Positions 45,359 to 52,490 of a stretch of 64,000 nucleotides of DNA are shown piece by piece. The notes under the pieces are model-generated. The model was not told where the DNA came from and searched no databases. It worked only from the letters and a program-made list of their open reading frames with translations. Source of the DNA: Anoxybacteroides voinovskiense. Lineage in GTDB: Bacteria > Bacillota > Bacilli > Bacillales > Anoxybacillaceae. Within the stretch, counting starts at the first letter, position 1. Each line of letters starts with the position of its first letter. The translations under genes and the position numbers were made by a program. The DNA is taken from NCBI RefSeq assembly GCF_014196205.1, contig NZ_JACIDE010000018.1, positions 1-64,000 on the forward strand, given 5' to 3'.

Positions 45359-45615
45359 TCAACATTCACGTCCGAATTTAGCTTCTCAAGCGCAACCAAG
45401 TGCGCGTATTTGAATTTCAGCACCTCACAATATACGATTGCATCGATCATTTCCTGCTGCAAGTGTTCCAGCCATCCAACAAATGTGTATTCGCCTGGGT
45501 TGACGGTTGTTCCGTATTTTTCAATTCCCTTTTCGGTTTGTGTTTCGAGCAATTTTTGCACGTTGCGAAGTATTTGATTCTTGTTTAGTTCTTCCATCCA
45601 ATGCGTTGCATCCAT
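45355..45615 (-). CDS. MazG-like nucleotide pyrophosphohydrolase-type protein
   Basis: 86 residues: ETQTEKGIEKYGTTV ... GWLEHLQQEMIDAIVYCEVLKF has the helix pattern and acidic residues (QQEMIDA in place of EELxDA) of small all-alpha NTP pyrophosphohydrolase-like phage proteins. Just downstream of the dUTPase gene. Confidence 0.6.
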   Translation of the reverse strand: MDATHWMEELNKNQILRNVQKLLETQTEKGIEKYGTTVNPGEYTFVGWLEHLQQEMIDAIVYCEVLKFKYAHLVALEKLNSDVNVE

Positions 45616-46103
45616 ATTTGTCGGTGATGGTTGACTGCGTTTTTACGCATATACGCTGCCTCAACTTCATCCCAAGTGAATCCGAGTGCTTCACCAAGTG
45701 CAATAAACTCACAAAACATCATTACGTATACCAAACTTTGTTCGTGCGGGTCATATTCCCTCAAAACCATGTTAATCTCATGGATGATCTCCAACATTAG
45801 AGTAACTATGTTCCTATATGGATCCCAAGCATAGTAGTTATATTTCGTTACATCTTCTTTTAGTTCCAGTCCAATTGACAGAACGAAATGCAAGCAGTCC
45901 ACGTATTCTTCCAACATCCCCTCTTTCGGTTGCCGATTTGTTTTCCAATGCTTAAATCCTTGCCACTCGTTTGCGAGCTCAGCTAATTCAACTTGCAAAG
46001 CTAAAATCTTGTTTGGCAAAAGGTTTTGTCCTTCTAAGCCTTTTTCACGAACAATCCGCTCATCCAGTTCCCGCTGCATCTCAAAAAGCTTGGATAAATC
46101 CAT
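45585..46103 (-). CDS. dimeric (all-alpha) dUTPase
   Basis: 172 residues from ATG at 46103, which has AGGGGAGCG upstream; the frame opens 12 codons earlier. Metal-binding helices: ILALQVELAELANEWQGFKHW and EYVDCLHFVLSIGLE, as in the dUTPase_2 family. It removes dUTP and supplies dUMP for phage DNA synthesis. Confidence 0.88.
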   Translation of the reverse strand: MDLSKLFEMQRELDERIVREKGLEGQNLLPNKILALQVELAELANEWQGFKHWKTNRQPKEGMLEEYVDCLHFVLSIGLELKEDVTKYNYYAWDPYRNIVTLMLEIIHEINMVLREYDPHEQSLVYVMMFCEFIALGEALGFTWDEVEAAYMRKNAVNHHRQIWMQRIGWKN

Positions 46104-46267
46104 TATTTCGCTCCCCTTTTCTTTCTGTTTTGCGGCCAACGCCAGTCGATTATTCGACGGTTGTCTTCGTCGTAATATTTCTTGCGCGGACGGCTACGAT
46201 ACGCTTCAAGCTCTTCTGGCGTCAGATAACTAACAACAACTGGACCGTTTAATGATTTATGACTCAT
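46103..46267 (-). CDS. small phage protein
   Basis: 54 residues from ATG at 46267 (GGTGGAATT upstream). Ends with a basic tail (WRWPQNRKKRGAK). Overlaps the dUTPase start. Function unknown. Confidence 0.55.
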   Translation of the reverse strand: MSHKSLNGPVVVSYLTPEELEAYRSRPRKKYYDEDNRRIIDWRWPQNRKKRGAK

Positions 46268-46365
46268 CGTAATTCCACCAATCGTTTTTGGATTTCGTTC
46301 AGCGCCATTTGCTTGTAGCAGGCAGGGCAATCTTCAAAGTGAAGGATGATGAGTAATTGCTTCAT
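46264..46365 (-). CDS. tiny CxxC protein
   Basis: 33 residues (MKQLLIILHFEDCPACYKQM then a helix). It carries CPAC and its stop overlaps the next start (ATGA), a coupling typical of real small phage genes. Weak ribosome binding site. Confidence 0.4.
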   Translation of the reverse strand: MKQLLIILHFEDCPACYKQMALNEIQKRLVELR

Positions 46366-46531
46366 CGTTGCTTTTGACCAGTTCATTACATTCCCCCTCC
46401 GTTCGCTCGTATTCCCGTTGAATTTCTTCTATCGTCAGTTTTGAGAGTGACCGCCCATCTGTTGCAACGAAAACGCCCTTTCGCCGTAGACGCTGAATCA
46501 ATACATGTTTGAGTAAAAGCAACTGCTTCAC
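46334..46531 (-). CDS. FbpB-like small protein
   Basis: 65 residues: LLLLKHVLIQRLRRKGVFVATDGRSLSKLTIEEIQREYER resembles the Fur-regulated basic protein (Fbp) pattern of Bacilli. No more can be said. Confidence 0.5.
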   Translation of the reverse strand: MKQLLLLKHVLIQRLRRKGVFVATDGRSLSKLTIEEIQREYERTEGECNELVKSNDEAITHHPSL

Positions 46532-46737
46532 CTCCGAAAAAAGCGATCAAGTTTTGACAGCGAATATGGTTTGCCGTTGATTTCAAGCGACACAAGGCGT
46601 TCTCTAGTAATCTCGTATCGCTCTAATACGTCACGTAACGCTGTTTCGGATTGAATGCTTCCGGTGAAACCAACGATTCGCCCAACGTCGTTTCGATACT
46701 CTAAGCGAATCCAAATCGGGTACGGCATAGTGCTCAC
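46528..46737 (-). CDS. phage protein of unknown function
   Basis: 69 residues (MSTMPYPIWIRLEYRNDVGR...), beta-rich with a basic end. It lies one base from the replication gene and is translationally coupled. Confidence 0.6.
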   Translation of the reverse strand: MSTMPYPIWIRLEYRNDVGRIVGFTGSIQSETALRDVLERYEITRERLVSLEINGKPYSLSKLDRFFRR

Positions 46738-47715
46738 CTAGTCATCATTGCGATATTTTTTCAGTCGCTCTTCTAACTCACGCCGTTTGCGTTCGAGCGG
46801 TTCTTGATCCGTTTCAACTTTTTGTTCATATTGCGAATAGTCGGTGTTGAGCCAGTCTGGAACTACTTCCGTTCGAACGGCTTTTTTCCCATTCGTACTA
46901 GCACCATTTCGTTTCTTTGCTTGCTGCTCCTTAAACGCTTTTTGCGCTGCATGCACTTGTTCAACGGTTTGGTAGCCCTTTTCAAACCAGTCTCGTAAAA
47001 TGCTTTCAACGTATTTCCACGTCTTGACGCCATTTTCTACTGCGATTTTCATCGCTTCTAAAACTAGCGCTTCGGATGTGTCGTCGATCCATGTTGAGAT
47101 TTTTTCGCTTATGTAGCTTCCGATCGCGCCAAAGCCGTTTTCTTCAAAAAAGGTGAACGGATTCTCTTCGCGCACGCGCGCGTCTTCTTCTACTTCTTCT
47201 TTTTTCTCTGTAGTAATCTCTGTAGTATTCTCTGGTATTGGTCTGTTCAAATTGAGCGCCTCGTCTGTCCAATTTGAACAGATGGACTGTTCATTTTGAC
47301 CAGATGGACTGTCGATTTCGTCAGTCGTCTGTTCATTTTGAGCAGTCGAGATGTCATTTTGAACAGTCGCATTCACTTTATAAACTGGGTTTTCAAGTTC
47401 AGCCAATTTGTCATAATCGATCCGATACCACTTCGTTTTGTCGATCTTGGAGCGATTGAAATTGCCGGCGATGATAAGCCCTTGCTTTTCAAGTTTTGTA
47501 ATAATGCGACGAATCGTGCTTTCCGACCAGAATGGGAATTGCTCTTGCCATTCTTCGTATGTGTTGTATACCCACTTATGCCCTTCGTGAATGTGATTGC
47601 TGCGCTCAAGCCAATAGTGCAACTGCTGCAACACGATGCTTTCATTTAAGCCGATTGTTGCCGCTAACGACGGTAAAATCACTAACGGCTCCTCATTCAA
47701 AAGAAGATTTGCCAT
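46738..47715 (-). CDS. DnaD-domain replication (replisome organiser) protein
   Basis: 325 residues. N-terminal winged helix (SIVLQQLHYWLERSNHIHEGHKWVYNTYEEWQEQFPFWSESTIRRIITKLEKQGL), a low-complexity linker (about 115-185) and a DnaD-like C-terminal domain (FFEENGFGAIGSYISEKISTW, VESILRDWFEKGYQTVEQVHA). It binds the phage origin and recruits host helicase. The linker-coding DNA holds a 22-bp iteron array (47243-47366), the likely origin. No helicase loader gene is evident beside it. Confidence 0.88.
   Translation of the reverse strand: MANLLLNEEPLVILPSLAATIGLNESIVLQQLHYWLERSNHIHEGHKWVYNTYEEWQEQFPFWSESTIRRIITKLEKQGLIIAGNFNRSKIDKTKWYRIDYDKLAELENPVYKVNATVQNDISTAQNEQTTDEIDSPSGQNEQSICSNWTDEALNLNRPIPENTTEITTEKKEEVEEDARVREENPFTFFEENGFGAIGSYISEKISTWIDDTSEALVLEAMKIAVENGVKTWKYVESILRDWFEKGYQTVEQVHAAQKAFKEQQAKKRNGASTNGKKAVRTEVVPDWLNTDYSQYEQKVETDQEPLERKRRELEERLKKYRNDD
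47243..47366. repeat. 22-bp iteron array, predicted phage replication origin
   Basis: Six copies of about CTGTTCATTTTGANCAG start at 47243, 47265, 47287, 47309, 47329 and 47350. The first four are exactly 22 bp apart; copy four is degenerate and one base short. Because 22 is not a multiple of 3, the repeat is kept at DNA level and not at protein level. Confidence 0.75.
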
Positions 47716-48030
47716 GTATATCCCCTTCCTCCCTTGCTTTCCGTATAATGTTCTGGCATAATGAACCTGGAAGCATCCAGTATAAAGCTTTGATGAGGAT
47801 TGAAACGGCTATTTTTGACGCGATTTGGTAGCACTCGATCACCTTTTCCTAGTTTTGTCTGAACGTGGTGGGATGTAAATGAAATAAAAACATGTATATC
47901 ACCTTTTCCCATCGAGTGCCGTATGAATCGTTTCGAAATGGTCGTTTTTCTTTGTTGCGAATTCTACTTCAAATAGCATATTCTCCGCGTCGGAAGCATA
48001 ACGTATAATGGGAGCTTCCTGACCTCCTTT
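47716..48030. other. 315-bp stretch without a confident gene
   Basis: Holds a 9-bp inverted repeat GCACTCGAT (47831) / ATCGAGTGC (47911), a 12-bp direct repeat ATCACCTTTTCC (47838, 47899), and a minus-strand frame of 36 codons (47899-48009) behind a perfect AAAGGAGGT but without ATG/GTG/TTG start. Nothing else is evident. Confidence 0.5.
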
Positions 48031-48378
48031 CTACCCAACGTGTGAAATACCGCCTTTTTTCGCGAGTTGCTGCAGCTTTGCGACTACCGCTTCTTGTTCA
48101 CGGTTCAGTCTTGCGGCTAATTTTTCAACGGTCAGCACATCGCGATGATTCCAGAGATAAAACTCTTCTTCGGCCGTCCATTTCCCTTTCCTCGTTTCGC
48201 GAACTGGAAAAGCATCTCGCTCTAACATCGACGACAACCGCTGCATTTTCTCTCCTATTGGACAAACTGTGAGGCATAAACTAGTACTGCTGTCGTTCCG
48301 TTCTCCGCAATTGGAACAATGTGTGTTGAGGATGTTAATAATTTGTAGCCGAATCCGCTGTTTTTCTTTCCGATTCAT
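48031..48378 (-). CDS. zinc-finger phage protein
   Basis: 115 residues from ATG at 48378 (GGGGTGATTGC upstream; overlaps the previous stop). Cys cluster THCSNCGERNDSSTSLCLTVC suggests a zinc site, and the C-terminal GKWTAEEEFYLWNHRDVLTVEKLAARLNR looks like a Myb/SANT-type helical DNA-binding unit. Possible regulator. Confidence 0.65.
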   Translation of the reverse strand: MNRKEKQRIRLQIINILNTHCSNCGERNDSSTSLCLTVCPIGEKMQRLSSMLERDAFPVRETRKGKWTAEEEFYLWNHRDVLTVEKLAARLNREQEAVVAKLQQLAKKGGISHVG

Positions 48379-48382
48379 GCAA

Positions 48383-48637
48383 TCACCCCAACACCCGCGA
48401 TACAAAATCAATTTGAATGCCTCGCTTACGCATGTCTGCGATGACTTCGAACAGCTGCGCGCGACGTTTTTTCTTTTGTTCAATTGCTTGCAATTCGTCT
48501 AATAAAAAACGCAACTCCGACATTTCAATTTTCGCCGTTTCATAGTCGCGGTTTTGAAGTGATTCTTGTATGTACTCGATGCACCGCGATGCCTTCTGCA
48601 CGAAATCCGCTTCTTGCAAAAAGAGCGTATCTTGCAT
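48383..48637 (-). CDS. helical phage protein of unknown function
   Basis: 84 residues, coiled coil (YIQESLQNRDYETAKIEMSEL, QAIEQKKKRRAQLFEVIADM). Ribosome binding site GGAGGTAAAG. No family. Confidence 0.6.
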   Translation of the reverse strand: MQDTLFLQEADFVQKASRCIEYIQESLQNRDYETAKIEMSELRFLLDELQAIEQKKKRRAQLFEVIADMRKRGIQIDFVSRVLG

Positions 48638-48764
48638 GTCACTTTACCTCCTCCGAAATGAATGGCTAGACGTCTTCGCAATGACCATTCATGTATTGTG
48701 GCGCGGCTCCCCTTTTTCGGATCGTCGCCCGCTCTTGCTCGGTCTAGTGTGCATACGCACCGAT

Positions 48765-48841
48765 TGAAGTACAAGCATATTCGGGTCGGGGGAGAAACCC
48801 TCGCTTGTACTCCAATCGGCAAGCATGCGCTTGCCGGACTT
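48765..48841. other. structured non-coding region: long inverted repeat plus hairpin
   Basis: CCGATTGAAGTACAAGC and a 16/17 complementary arm (GCTTGTACTCCAATCGG) enclose about 26 nt, followed directly by the hairpin CGGCAAGC-ATGC-GCTTGCCG. No credible frame crosses it. Confidence 0.65.
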
Positions 48842-48927
48842 TTCGATTTATGCTACAATGTGCTCGAGTGGAATTTGAATAACTATTGAGCGATGGCTAG
48901 TGTTGGCGCACTGGCCATTTTTCTTTT
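48829..48927 (+). ncRNA. possible small plus-strand RNA
   Basis: TTGCCG, 17 bp, TGC-TACAAT (extended -10, TACAAT at 48852-48857) is followed about 60 nt later by TGGCTAGTG / CACTGGCCA and TTTTTCTTTT. This would yield an RNA of about 65 nt antisense to the end of the 48883 gene. No open frame of note. Confidence 0.4.
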
Positions 48928-49053
48928 GCACCACTCTTGTTTGACTATAAGTTCTAACGCTAGTAGCAACGCTGGGTCATTACGCAACTCAGCACATAAT
49001 TCCCTTACCTCACGCGCTGTCATTACTCGGCTTACGGAAATTACAAAACACAT
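48883..49053 (-). CDS. small phage protein of unknown function
   Basis: 56 residues from ATG at 49053 (AAGGAGTGGTGG upstream), overlapping the previous stop (TAATG). Helical (TAREVRELCAELRNDPALLLALELIVKQEW). Its 3' end doubles as the plus-strand hairpin described for the possible small RNA. Confidence 0.6.
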   Translation of the reverse strand: MCFVISVSRVMTAREVRELCAELRNDPALLLALELIVKQEWCKRKMASAPTLAIAQ

Positions 49054-49232
49054 TACCACCACTCCTTCCGGGATTGTTCCAAACGTGCATTCATTTGTTT
49101 TTTCCACTCCAGCAACGCTTTGCCATATTCACTATTGAGTTGCCCCTCACGTGAAAGACGCAAAAACTCACTTGTATAGAAATGAATCGCTTCGACATCC
49201 GTCATTTCCGCTAAATTCGGTAGTTGAAACAT
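49053..49232 (-). CDS. small phage protein of unknown function
   Basis: 59 residues from ATG at 49232 (AAAGGGGAG upstream). Pattern MFQLPNLAEMTDVEAIHFYTSEFL then Lys/Arg-rich end. Unknown family. Confidence 0.6.
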   Translation of the reverse strand: MFQLPNLAEMTDVEAIHFYTSEFLRLSREGQLNSEYGKALLEWKKQMNARLEQSRKEWW

Positions 49233-49249
49233 TGTTTTCTCCCCCTTTG

Positions 49250-49771
49250 TCATTTTCGAATAAATCCTTTCGTCTGCAATTTCGTACGGTGTTTTTGCCA
49301 CATTTTGAGCCACGAAAATCCGTAATCGACACATATAACTGCGACGTATTGCGTCAACGCAACGATGGCATCAATTGCTTGCAAAATCGCTTCTTCCAAG
49401 TGTTGTTTGTCATACTCCCTAATCGCGCGAGGATGGTTCGCTACACATACATTTTCGATCGCTTGCAGCGCTTCGGTTAGCTCCTCTTTCGTTTTCATCG
49501 CCACACTTGCTCGGTGAAGATCGACAACCTCCCCATCGAGTTTCACCGGTCCCCAGCCGGTATACTCCGCAGCCGCTTCCAGTGCCACCCACGGATTGTT
49601 ATGCTTCTCGGCGAAATATTTCGATATGTTCGGCTGCACTCGATACCGCCCATTTTCTTGCTGGGAAACTGCTTCGCGAGATTCATAGATTTCAAACGAA
49701 AGTTGTTGTTGCGTCATCCCTGTCGCCTGCCGCGCTGCTTTCACCGCATCGGCCGCTCTACCACGTTTCAT
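49250..49771 (-). CDS. HTH regulator (XRE-like) with C-terminal helical domain
   Basis: 173 residues. HTH in AVKAARQATGMTQQQLSFEIYESREAVSQQENGRY (about 9-45), then a C-terminal helical part. The second early regulator besides Cro; likely acts on early transcription. Confidence 0.75.
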   Translation of the reverse strand: MKRGRAADAVKAARQATGMTQQQLSFEIYESREAVSQQENGRYRVQPNISKYFAEKHNNPWVALEAAAEYTGWGPVKLDGEVVDLHRASVAMKTKEELTEALQAIENVCVANHPRAIREYDKQHLEEAILQAIDAIVALTQYVAVICVDYGFSWLKMWQKHRTKLQTKGFIRK

Positions 49772-49825
49772 TTTCTATTCTCCCCCTTCTACCATCCATT
49801 GCTAAACATTCATGTTATGTTATGC

Positions 49826-50002
49826 TTAAGAGCTTGGCTCTTTTGGAACATAGCAATCCATCACCGCTTTTGCAATCTGCTTCAAGACTGGATTGCCTTT
49901 TTCCCATTCTTTCTGAAACCATTCTTTTCGTTCGTCAGCACTCATAAGTACTAACGGGGAGTGAATAATAACAGTGGTGTTCCCGTATTTGAATTCCTTC
50001 AT
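49826..50002 (-). CDS. small phage protein of unknown function
   Basis: 58 residues from ATG at 50002 (GGGGGAATG upstream). Starts MKEFKYGNTTVIIHSPLVLM; SADERKEWFQKEWEKGNP is a common phage early-protein signature whose function I do not know. Confidence 0.65.
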   Translation of the reverse strand: MKEFKYGNTTVIIHSPLVLMSADERKEWFQKEWEKGNPVLKQIAKAVMDCYVPKEPSS

Positions 50003-50133
50003 GCCCGCATTCCCCCTTTGTTCATGTGTATGCGGGTCATCGGGATGAATTGTTGACATTTCTTCACCTCAAATCTTGTAGGAATTTCCTCCTTCTTGTC
50101 GAATGACTACGGCAGGAAGGAGGTGAAACAAAA

Positions 50134-50499
50134 ATGGATAAATACAAAATTGGCGAACTTTTTAACAACTGCATGGAGCTCTTTCAAAAAACAAACGCCC
50201 TGTATCGAAAAACGATAAGTAATCCTGAAACTCTTTCACCGATCGTCAGTGTTTACTTATCGGAGGTTTATACCCTTAGCGAGAAACTCAAATTGTTTTT
50301 GACATTGAATGAAGAACTTACTCATTATGAAATTACTTCGTTGCTCAGTTTCTTTGATAGAGTCTACTTTGAGTTAAAAGAAGTGATTGAAACACGAGAC
50401 CGAAATACATCTTGGCTTTACTCAGAATTTGAAAACTACAAAAAACAGCATGAGATTGTTGAACGTATGTTAAGGGATCAAATTCAACAACTGAATTAA
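50134..50499 (+). CDS. phage protein of unknown function on the plus strand
   Basis: 121 residues, all-helical (IGELFNNCMELFQKTNALYRK ... FENYKKQHEIVERMLRDQIQQLN). Excellent ribosome binding site GAAGGAGGTG. It opposes the surrounding early genes, so it may be expressed in the lysogen. Confidence 0.7.
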   Translation: MDKYKIGELFNNCMELFQKTNALYRKTISNPETLSPIVSVYLSEVYTLSEKLKLFLTLNEELTHYEITSLLSFFDRVYFELKEVIETRDRNTSWLYSEFENYKKQHEIVERMLRDQIQQLN

Positions 50500-50506
50500 C
50501 ATGTGC

Positions 50507-50528
50507 GCTGTCTCCTTATGGGGACAGC
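50507..50528. terminator. terminator between convergent phage genes
   Basis: GCTGTCTCC / GGGGACAGC with a TTAT loop (8 of 9 pairs plus G-T). Confidence 0.65.
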
Positions 50529-50794
50529 ACTTTCTCCAACGTGCGGTTCTCAACTTCCCTAATCACGTTTTTGATCTTAGCTGCACCACGTTCATAAATT
50601 AAGCGATGTAGCATACGTTCAACTTCTGTCCCGTCTTTTTTTACTTTGCCACGCTCCCAAAGCGCAGCAGTCAAATTACTTACCGCTTTTGCATTGCTTA
50701 GAACACTTTGAACCCATTTGTCAGATTCTTGTTCAACATACTGTTCGATGGTTTGAAGAATTTGCTTTTCATCCAAGCATTGCTCGTTCGTCAT
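50516..50794 (-). CDS. phage early protein of unknown function
   Basis: 92 residues, helical (MTNEQCLDEKQILQTIEQYVEQ...). AGGAGGTGTG ribosome binding site. It follows cro in the early operon. Confidence 0.65.
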   Translation of the reverse strand: MTNEQCLDEKQILQTIEQYVEQESDKWVQSVLSNAKAVSNLTAALWERGKVKKDGTEVERMLHRLIYERGAAKIKNVIREVENRTLEKVLSP

Positions 50795-50860
50795 TCGGTC
50801 ACACCTCCTTTCATGTCATGGGGTTGAGTGGTCAAGGAAAGATGCCTCAATTATAAAATT

Positions 50861-51082
50861 TCATTTTTTGCAACAAGAAGAGTAAAAAAATTTTTCGCAG
50901 GGGACGTTATAAATATTAGACAACATCATCAGCTCTTCTGCTGTGAATGATTGCCTGCCACTTTCTTTACGATGATAAGGGTACACAGTCTTTAGACCTA
51001 GCATTTTTGCAACTTCTTCTTGTGAAAGACCTTTTTCTTTTCGTAGTTCCTTGACCTTTTCAAGGTTCAATTTAAACAACAT
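50861..51082 (-). CDS. Cro-like repressor
   Basis: 73 residues, single HTH: VKELRKEKGLSQEEVAKMLGLKTVYPYHRKESGRQ. I take ATG at 51082 (AAGGTG upstream); a TTG ten codons earlier is also open. Divergent from the cI gene with shared operators between. Confidence 0.82.
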   Translation of the reverse strand: MLFKLNLEKVKELRKEKGLSQEEVAKMLGLKTVYPYHRKESGRQSFTAEELMMLSNIYNVPCEKFFYSSCCKK

Positions 51083-51096
51083 TTCACCTTCTTTCT

Positions 51097-51113
51097 GTTG
51101 CGTTTTTCGCAAC
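51097..51113. promoter_or_regulatory. phage operator O1
   Basis: GTTGCG-TTTTT-CGCAAC, a perfect 6-bp inverted repeat in the cro leader. Confidence 0.75.
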
Positions 51114-51123
51114 CTTTGACTTT

Positions 51124-51152
51124 AGTATAAGTTGCGATTTACGCAATGTCAA
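51124..51152 (-). promoter_or_regulatory. PR-type promoter of the early (cro) operon
   Basis: TTGACA, 17 bp, TATACT on the minus strand. The spacer is filled by operator O2, so repressor binding blocks it directly. Confidence 0.85.
51131..51147. promoter_or_regulatory. phage operator O2 between -35 and -10
   Basis: TTGCG-ATTTA-CGCAA, inverted repeat within the early promoter. Confidence 0.8.
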
Positions 51153-51159
51153 ATACTTT

Positions 51160-51176
51160 TTTTCGTTTTTCGCAAT
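51160..51176. promoter_or_regulatory. phage operator O3
   Basis: TTTCG-TTTTT-CGCAA, one arm degenerate. Confidence 0.6.
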
Positions 51177-51181
51177 TATAT

Positions 51182-51198
51182 TTTGCATTTTTAGCAAT
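51182..51198. promoter_or_regulatory. phage operator O4, near the repressor promoter
   Basis: TTGCA-TTTTT-AGCAA, both arms altered at the same position. It overlaps the likely -35 of the repressor promoter (TTGCAT ... TATGAT at 51204-51209). Confidence 0.55.
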
Positions 51199-51236
51199 TA
51201 TGATATGATAATTTTTAGAAATGTAAGGGAGTCACT

Positions 51237-51662
51237 ATGCCTATGAGTGTACTGGGAAACCGTTTGAAGAAGTTGCGCGAAAGGCACAACCTGACCCAAG
51301 AGAGAGCTGGAGAGATTTTCGGGCTTACAAAGTATCAAATTCATCGCTACGAATCAGGGACAAGCAATCCAGATCCAGATATTATCAACAAGTTCGCTGA
51401 TTACTACGGTGTATCAGCAGACTACCTACTCGGTCGCACGGATGATCCGAATCCACCAGACGACAACGAGGAATTAGGCACGCTGGCGAGAATTAATCAG
51501 CTCATTAAAGAATATGGCATCGAGCAAATGGGGTTCTTTGATATTGAGAAGTGGAAACATCTAACCGAAGACGAAATCAGAGAAATTATTCAACATTTCG
51601 AATGGGTAGCGCATAAAGCAGCACAAAAAAATAAGTCATCAAGAAAAGACACCGAAGAATAA
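51237..51662 (+). CDS. cI-type lysogeny repressor
   Basis: 141 residues. N-terminal HTH (LGNRLKKLRERHNLTQERAGEIFGLTKYQIHRYESGT) and the SADYLLGRTDDPNPP linker common to Bacillus phage repressors, then a short helical domain. No LexA-type self-cleavage domain, so induction must work another way, and ImmA (53452) is the obvious candidate. Confidence 0.88.
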   Translation: MPMSVLGNRLKKLRERHNLTQERAGEIFGLTKYQIHRYESGTSNPDPDIINKFADYYGVSADYLLGRTDDPNPPDDNEELGTLARINQLIKEYGIEQMGFFDIEKWKHLTEDEIREIIQHFEWVAHKAAQKNKSSRKDTEE

Positions 51663-51688
51663 ATAGACGAGGTGTCTTTTTTTATTTT
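51645..51688 (+). terminator. terminator of the repressor gene
   Basis: AAAGACACC / GGTGTCTTT with a 17-nt loop and a T-run. Confidence 0.8.
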
Positions 51689-51704
51689 GCAGGAGGGGAT
51701 AACA

Positions 51705-52298
51705 ATAGAAAGAATCATTAACACAAAAATTGTAGGCGTTACACGAAAGAACGAAGATGGTACATCCCGTCAAGAACTAATCGCTGAATGCTACGAGGGA
51801 GAAGAATTATTTTTGGAAAGAGAACCTGATAACGAGCATGACCCAAACGCTATTTCAGTATGGAATGAATACGGGGAACAACTAGGGTATATAAATAAAG
51901 ACTTAGCATCTAGACTAGCTCCTCAGATGGATAAAGGGATGCGCGTTTCATGTTTTGTGACAGCTGTTACTGGAGGATACGATGACAAATCTTATGGCTG
52001 TAATATCAAACTTATTTTAGATTCGCATCCAGAAGAAGAGGACAACACATTCATTAACGAGATTAAGATTAAGCCAAACACTTTTGCCTATCCAATCAAT
52101 AATAAAGAACCAGCAATGGATGTTACAAATGCAAATCAAGATACGCAAATACACGTAGTTAAAGACTCCATACCTAAACAACAAAATACCAAAGGCACAA
52201 AAAAACCAAAAGAAAAAACAAAGTTTAGCTGCTTAGGGTGTGGCTGTCTGGTTTTTATCATCGGCATAATTGCCTTAATCATAATAGCTATTTTTTAG
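51705..52298 (+). CDS. HIRAN-domain protein with C-terminal membrane anchor
   Basis: 197 residues. The N-terminal HIRAN domain (IINTKIVGVTRKNEDGTSRQELIAECYEGEELFLEREPDNEHDPNAISVW; YGEQLGYINKDLASRLAP) is known from DNA-repair helicases, where it binds DNA 3' ends. A hydrophilic linker leads to a TM helix (CLVFIIGIIALIIIAIF). The strong site AGGAGGGG points to codon 51705, which is ATA; the only upstream start (GTG 51672) lies inside the repressor terminator. Either a rare start codon is used or an ATG was mutated. Fusion of HIRAN to a membrane anchor is unusual. Confidence 0.7.
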   Translation: MERIINTKIVGVTRKNEDGTSRQELIAECYEGEELFLEREPDNEHDPNAISVWNEYGEQLGYINKDLASRLAPQMDKGMRVSCFVTAVTGGYDDKSYGCNIKLILDSHPEEEDNTFINEIKIKPNTFAYPINNKEPAMDVTNANQDTQIHVVKDSIPKQQNTKGTKKPKEKTKFSCLGCGCLVFIIGIIALIIIAIF

Positions 52299-52305
52299 AA
52301 TAAGT

Positions 52306-52331
52306 AAGCTCTGAATCTTAGTCAGAGCTTT
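52306..52331 (+). terminator. weak terminator after the HIRAN gene
   Basis: AAGCTCTGA / TCAGAGCTT with a 7-nt loop; only a short T stretch follows. Confidence 0.5.
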
Positions 52332-52351
52332 GGAAAGGAGTTGACACAATA

Positions 52352-52474
52352 TTGGAAAAGAAAACATTATCAAACCAATCTGAAAAAGCCACGAAAAATA
52401 CAAGTAGTTGGCTACATAAATCAGCTGATAAACCATCAGCAAAAATCACAAATATTCCTCCAAAGAAGAAATAG
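52352..52474 (+). CDS. small hydrophilic protein
   Basis: 40 residues from TTG at 52352 with AAAGGAG upstream (MEKKTLSNQSEKATKNTSSW...IPPKKK). Polar and basic. Paired with the next small gene, which has a similar composition and end. Confidence 0.45.
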   Translation: MEKKTLSNQSEKATKNTSSWLHKSADKPSAKITNIPPKKK

Positions 52475-52490
52475 AAAGGATGGCTGTCAC

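Noticed and set aside
47697-47912. 71-codon minus-strand frame before the replication gene
   Set aside because: Overlaps the replication gene start in another frame; the composition is not protein-like.
48499-48822. 107-codon minus-strand frame across the inverted repeat
   Set aside because: It overlaps a better gene at 48383-48637 and its residues derive from the palindromic structure.
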